Assembly (NCBI GenBank): GCA_030831885.1
Contig: JAURKF010000292.1
Location: 1-7,704, forward strand
Length of the DNA stretch: 7,704 bases
Direction of reading: 5' to 3'
DNA from: Flavobacteriales bacterium
GTDB taxonomy: Bacteria > Bacteroidota > Bacteroidia > Flavobacteriales > UA16
Numbering within the stretch: position 1 is the first letter of the stretch; each line of letters opens with the position of its first letter. The notes under the pieces were generated by a model, which was not told the origin of the DNA, did not search any database, and was given only the letters and a program-made list of their open reading frames with translations. Shown piece by piece: positions 6,207 through 7,704 of the stretch. A program made the position numbers and the translations under genes.

Positions 6207-7364
6207 ATGCCATTTTATCATTCCCTGGGAAACGTCCCAAACAAACGCCACACGGTTCATGAAAAGCCCGAGGGGGGCATGTATTACGAACAATTATTTG
6301 GCACCGAGGGTTTTCATGGGATGAGTTCGCTGCTATACCATGTGCAAAGGCCAACCATGGTAAAATCCATTGCAGAGCCCATATTTGCCGGCCCAGTTGC
6401 CGCTGTTGATTTCAATATCTCTCCCATGATGCTTCGCGGCTGGGACGTGCAAGGCAAGGATGATTTTTTGGATAGTCGAACGTATGTATTGTTCAATAAT
6501 GACTTGAACATTGCGCTTGCTGCTCCACGTAAAAGTTTAACCGAATATTTCTACAAAAATGCCGATGCCGACGAGCTATTGTTCGTGCATCAAGGCTCAG
6601 GCGTTTTGCGCACTTTCGTTGGAAATATCCCTTTTTCATATGGTGATTATCTTGTTATCCCACGTGGCATGATTTATCAGATAGATTTTGCCACTTCCGA
6701 AAATAGGCTATTCATTGTGGAGTCGAATTCCCCAATTGTTACACCCAAACGCTACCGGAATAATTTTGGACAGTTGCTCGAACATTCGCCTTTTTGCGAG
6801 CGCGATATCAGGCGACCCGAGCAACTAGAAACACATGATCAAAAAGGTGATTTCATACTGAAAATCAGAAAACAACAACACCTGCATACGCTTGTTTATG
6901 CATCACATCCGTTTGATGTAATCGGCTGGGATGGGTACAACTACCCCTATGCCTTTAGTATTCACGATTTCGAACCGATCACCGGAAGAATACACCAACC
7001 ACCGCCCGTGCATCAAACCTTCGAAGCGCACAATTTCGTAGTCTGTTCATTTTGTCCGCGACTCTACGACTATCACCCCAAGTCTATCCCGGCACCCTAT
7101 AACCACAGCAACATCGATAGCGATGAGGTGCTGTACTATGTGGACGGCGATTTTATGAGCCGCAATCACGTCGAGAAAGGATATATTTCTCTTCATCCGG
7201 GCGGAATTCCACACGGACCACACCCCGGTGCGGCAGAGCGCAGTATCGGGCAAAAAGAAACTGCAGAACTTGCAGTAATGGTCGATACGTTTCGCCCTTT
7301 GAAAGTAACGCGCGATGCTTTACACATCAATGACGCCTCTTACAAGACCAGCTGGCTCGATTAA
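6207..7364 (+). CDS. hmgA: Homogentisate 1,2-dioxygenase
   Basis: This is a cytoplasmic non-haem Fe(II) enzyme that opens the ring of homogentisate with O2 to give maleylacetoacetate, the central step of tyrosine and phenylalanine breakdown. The 385-residue protein has the two-part cupin architecture of the family. The opening YHSLGNVPNKRHTVH (4-18) is typical of bacterial members, and the first half carries a non-catalytic cupin (VHQGSGVLRTFVG 127-139, then YGDYLVIPRG 145-154). The catalytic C-terminal half has HNFVVCSFCPR (275-285), then YNHSNIDSDE with His300 and Glu307, and GIPHGPHPG (333-341) with His336. I take these three as the probable iron ligands by analogy with His335/Glu341/His371 of the human enzyme; the one-residue spacing difference leaves Asp306 as an alternative. 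hppD follows after 24 bp, so its product is supplied by the next gene. No Shine-Dalgarno is seen. Confidence 0.95.
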   Translation: MPFYHSLGNVPNKRHTVHEKPEGGMYYEQLFGTEGFHGMSSLLYHVQRPTMVKSIAEPIFAGPVAAVDFNISPMMLRGWDVQGKDDFLDSRTYVLFNNDLNIALAAPRKSLTEYFYKNADADELLFVHQGSGVLRTFVGNIPFSYGDYLVIPRGMIYQIDFATSENRLFIVESNSPIVTPKRYRNNFGQLLEHSPFCERDIRRPEQLETHDQKGDFILKIRKQQHLHTLVYASHPFDVIGWDGYNYPYAFSIHDFEPITGRIHQPPPVHQTFEAHNFVVCSFCPRLYDYHPKSIPAPYNHSNIDSDEVLYYVDGDFMSRNHVEKGYISLHPGGIPHGPHPGAAERSIGQKETAELAVMVDTFRPLKVTRDALHINDASYKTSWLD

Positions 7365-7388
7365 TCATTTTATACTTCATTTGATTAC

Positions 7389-7704
7389 ATGAAACACGAC
7401 AACACCTCTTTACAACTCGAAAAAACCGTTTCGGATGCCGAAGATTTTCTTCCACTTTTAGGCACCGACTACGTTGAGTTATATGTGGGCAACGCTAAGC
7501 AAGCGGCCTATTACTACATATCAGCGTGGGGTTTTCAGCCTCTTGCCTATTGCGGGCTTGAAACCGGTGTGAAGGATCGCGTTTCTTACGTGCTTCAGCA
7601 AGATAAAATTCGGCTGGTGCTAACATCAGCCCTACAACCTGATGGGCCCATCAATGCGCATGTCAACGCGCACGGCGATGGCGTTAAGGTAATTGCTCTT
7701 TGGG
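7389..7704 (+). CDS. hppD: 4-hydroxyphenylpyruvate dioxygenase, N-terminal part (cut by the window end)
   Basis: HppD is an Fe(II) enzyme that converts 4-hydroxyphenylpyruvate to homogentisate, the substrate of the HmgA enzyme encoded just upstream. Only the first 105 residues are present and there is no stop before the window ends. Visible family features are the start of the first VOC/glyoxalase-like domain, DFLPLLGTDYVELYVGNAKQ (19-38), then WGFQPLAYCGLETG (47-60), DRVSYVLQQ (63-71) and the HGDGVKVIALW end (95-105). The three iron ligands lie in the second domain, outside the window, so activity cannot be judged. The gap to hmgA is 24 bp with no promoter or terminator seen, so the two genes probably form one transcript. 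The ATG at 7389 fits the usual short N-terminal tail of bacterial members; no Shine-Dalgarno is present. Confidence 0.93.
   Translation, partial: MKHDNTSLQLEKTVSDAEDFLPLLGTDYVELYVGNAKQAAYYYISAWGFQPLAYCGLETGVKDRVSYVLQQDKIRLVLTSALQPDGPINAHVNAHGDGVKVIALW

Overview
The window looks like a fragment of a Bacteroidota chromosome, probably Flavobacteriales-like. Three things support this: the respiratory genes are of the Bacteroidota alternative complex III (ACIII) type, three intergenic regions carry the Bacteroidota-type -7 element TAnnTTTG, and no gene start has a convincing Shine-Dalgarno sequence. Both ends are cut inside genes.

Left part (about 41-5447, all minus strand): an operon reading right to left, actA - actB - actC, with gaps of 32 and 20 bp. 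It encodes the first three subunits of ACIII, the quinol:cytochrome c / oxidase oxidoreductase that replaces the bc1 complex. ActA is a membrane-anchored six-haem cytochrome c. ActB is a Tat-exported, probably lipid-anchored fusion of a molybdopterin-oxidoreductase-like domain and an iron-sulfur domain with 15 cluster cysteines. ActC is an NrfD-like quinol-binding membrane subunit. ActC drives the quinol end, ActB carries electrons through Fe-S clusters, and ActA passes them through haems to an oxidase or soluble cytochrome. actD, actE, actF and oxidase genes would be expected beyond the left edge, but they are not in this window.

The left edge is abnormal. Bases 1-59 are an exact copy of 480-538 (inside actC), placed out of frame, and they end the actC reading frame after 227 codons, about half the usual length. 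This is either a contig-end/assembly artefact or a real 479-bp tandem rearrangement.

Middle (5448-5708): a 261-bp divergent intergenic region with one candidate promoter for each direction, two pairs of short direct repeats and two small palindromes.

Right part (5709-7704, plus strand): a small exported SPOR-like protein, which may be translated from a leaderless mRNA. It is followed by a promoter and two tyrosine-catabolism genes, hmgA (homogentisate 1,2-dioxygenase) and the start of hppD (4-hydroxyphenylpyruvate dioxygenase, cut by the window end). HppD makes homogentisate and HmgA opens its ring.

I see no RNA gene, CRISPR array, transposase or phage gene. Nothing here amounts to a clearly new system. 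The points most worth a second look are the 59-bp repeat that breaks actC, an EF-hand/dockerin-like loop and an Ala/Pro-rich tract inside ActB, and the apparently leaderless SPOR gene.
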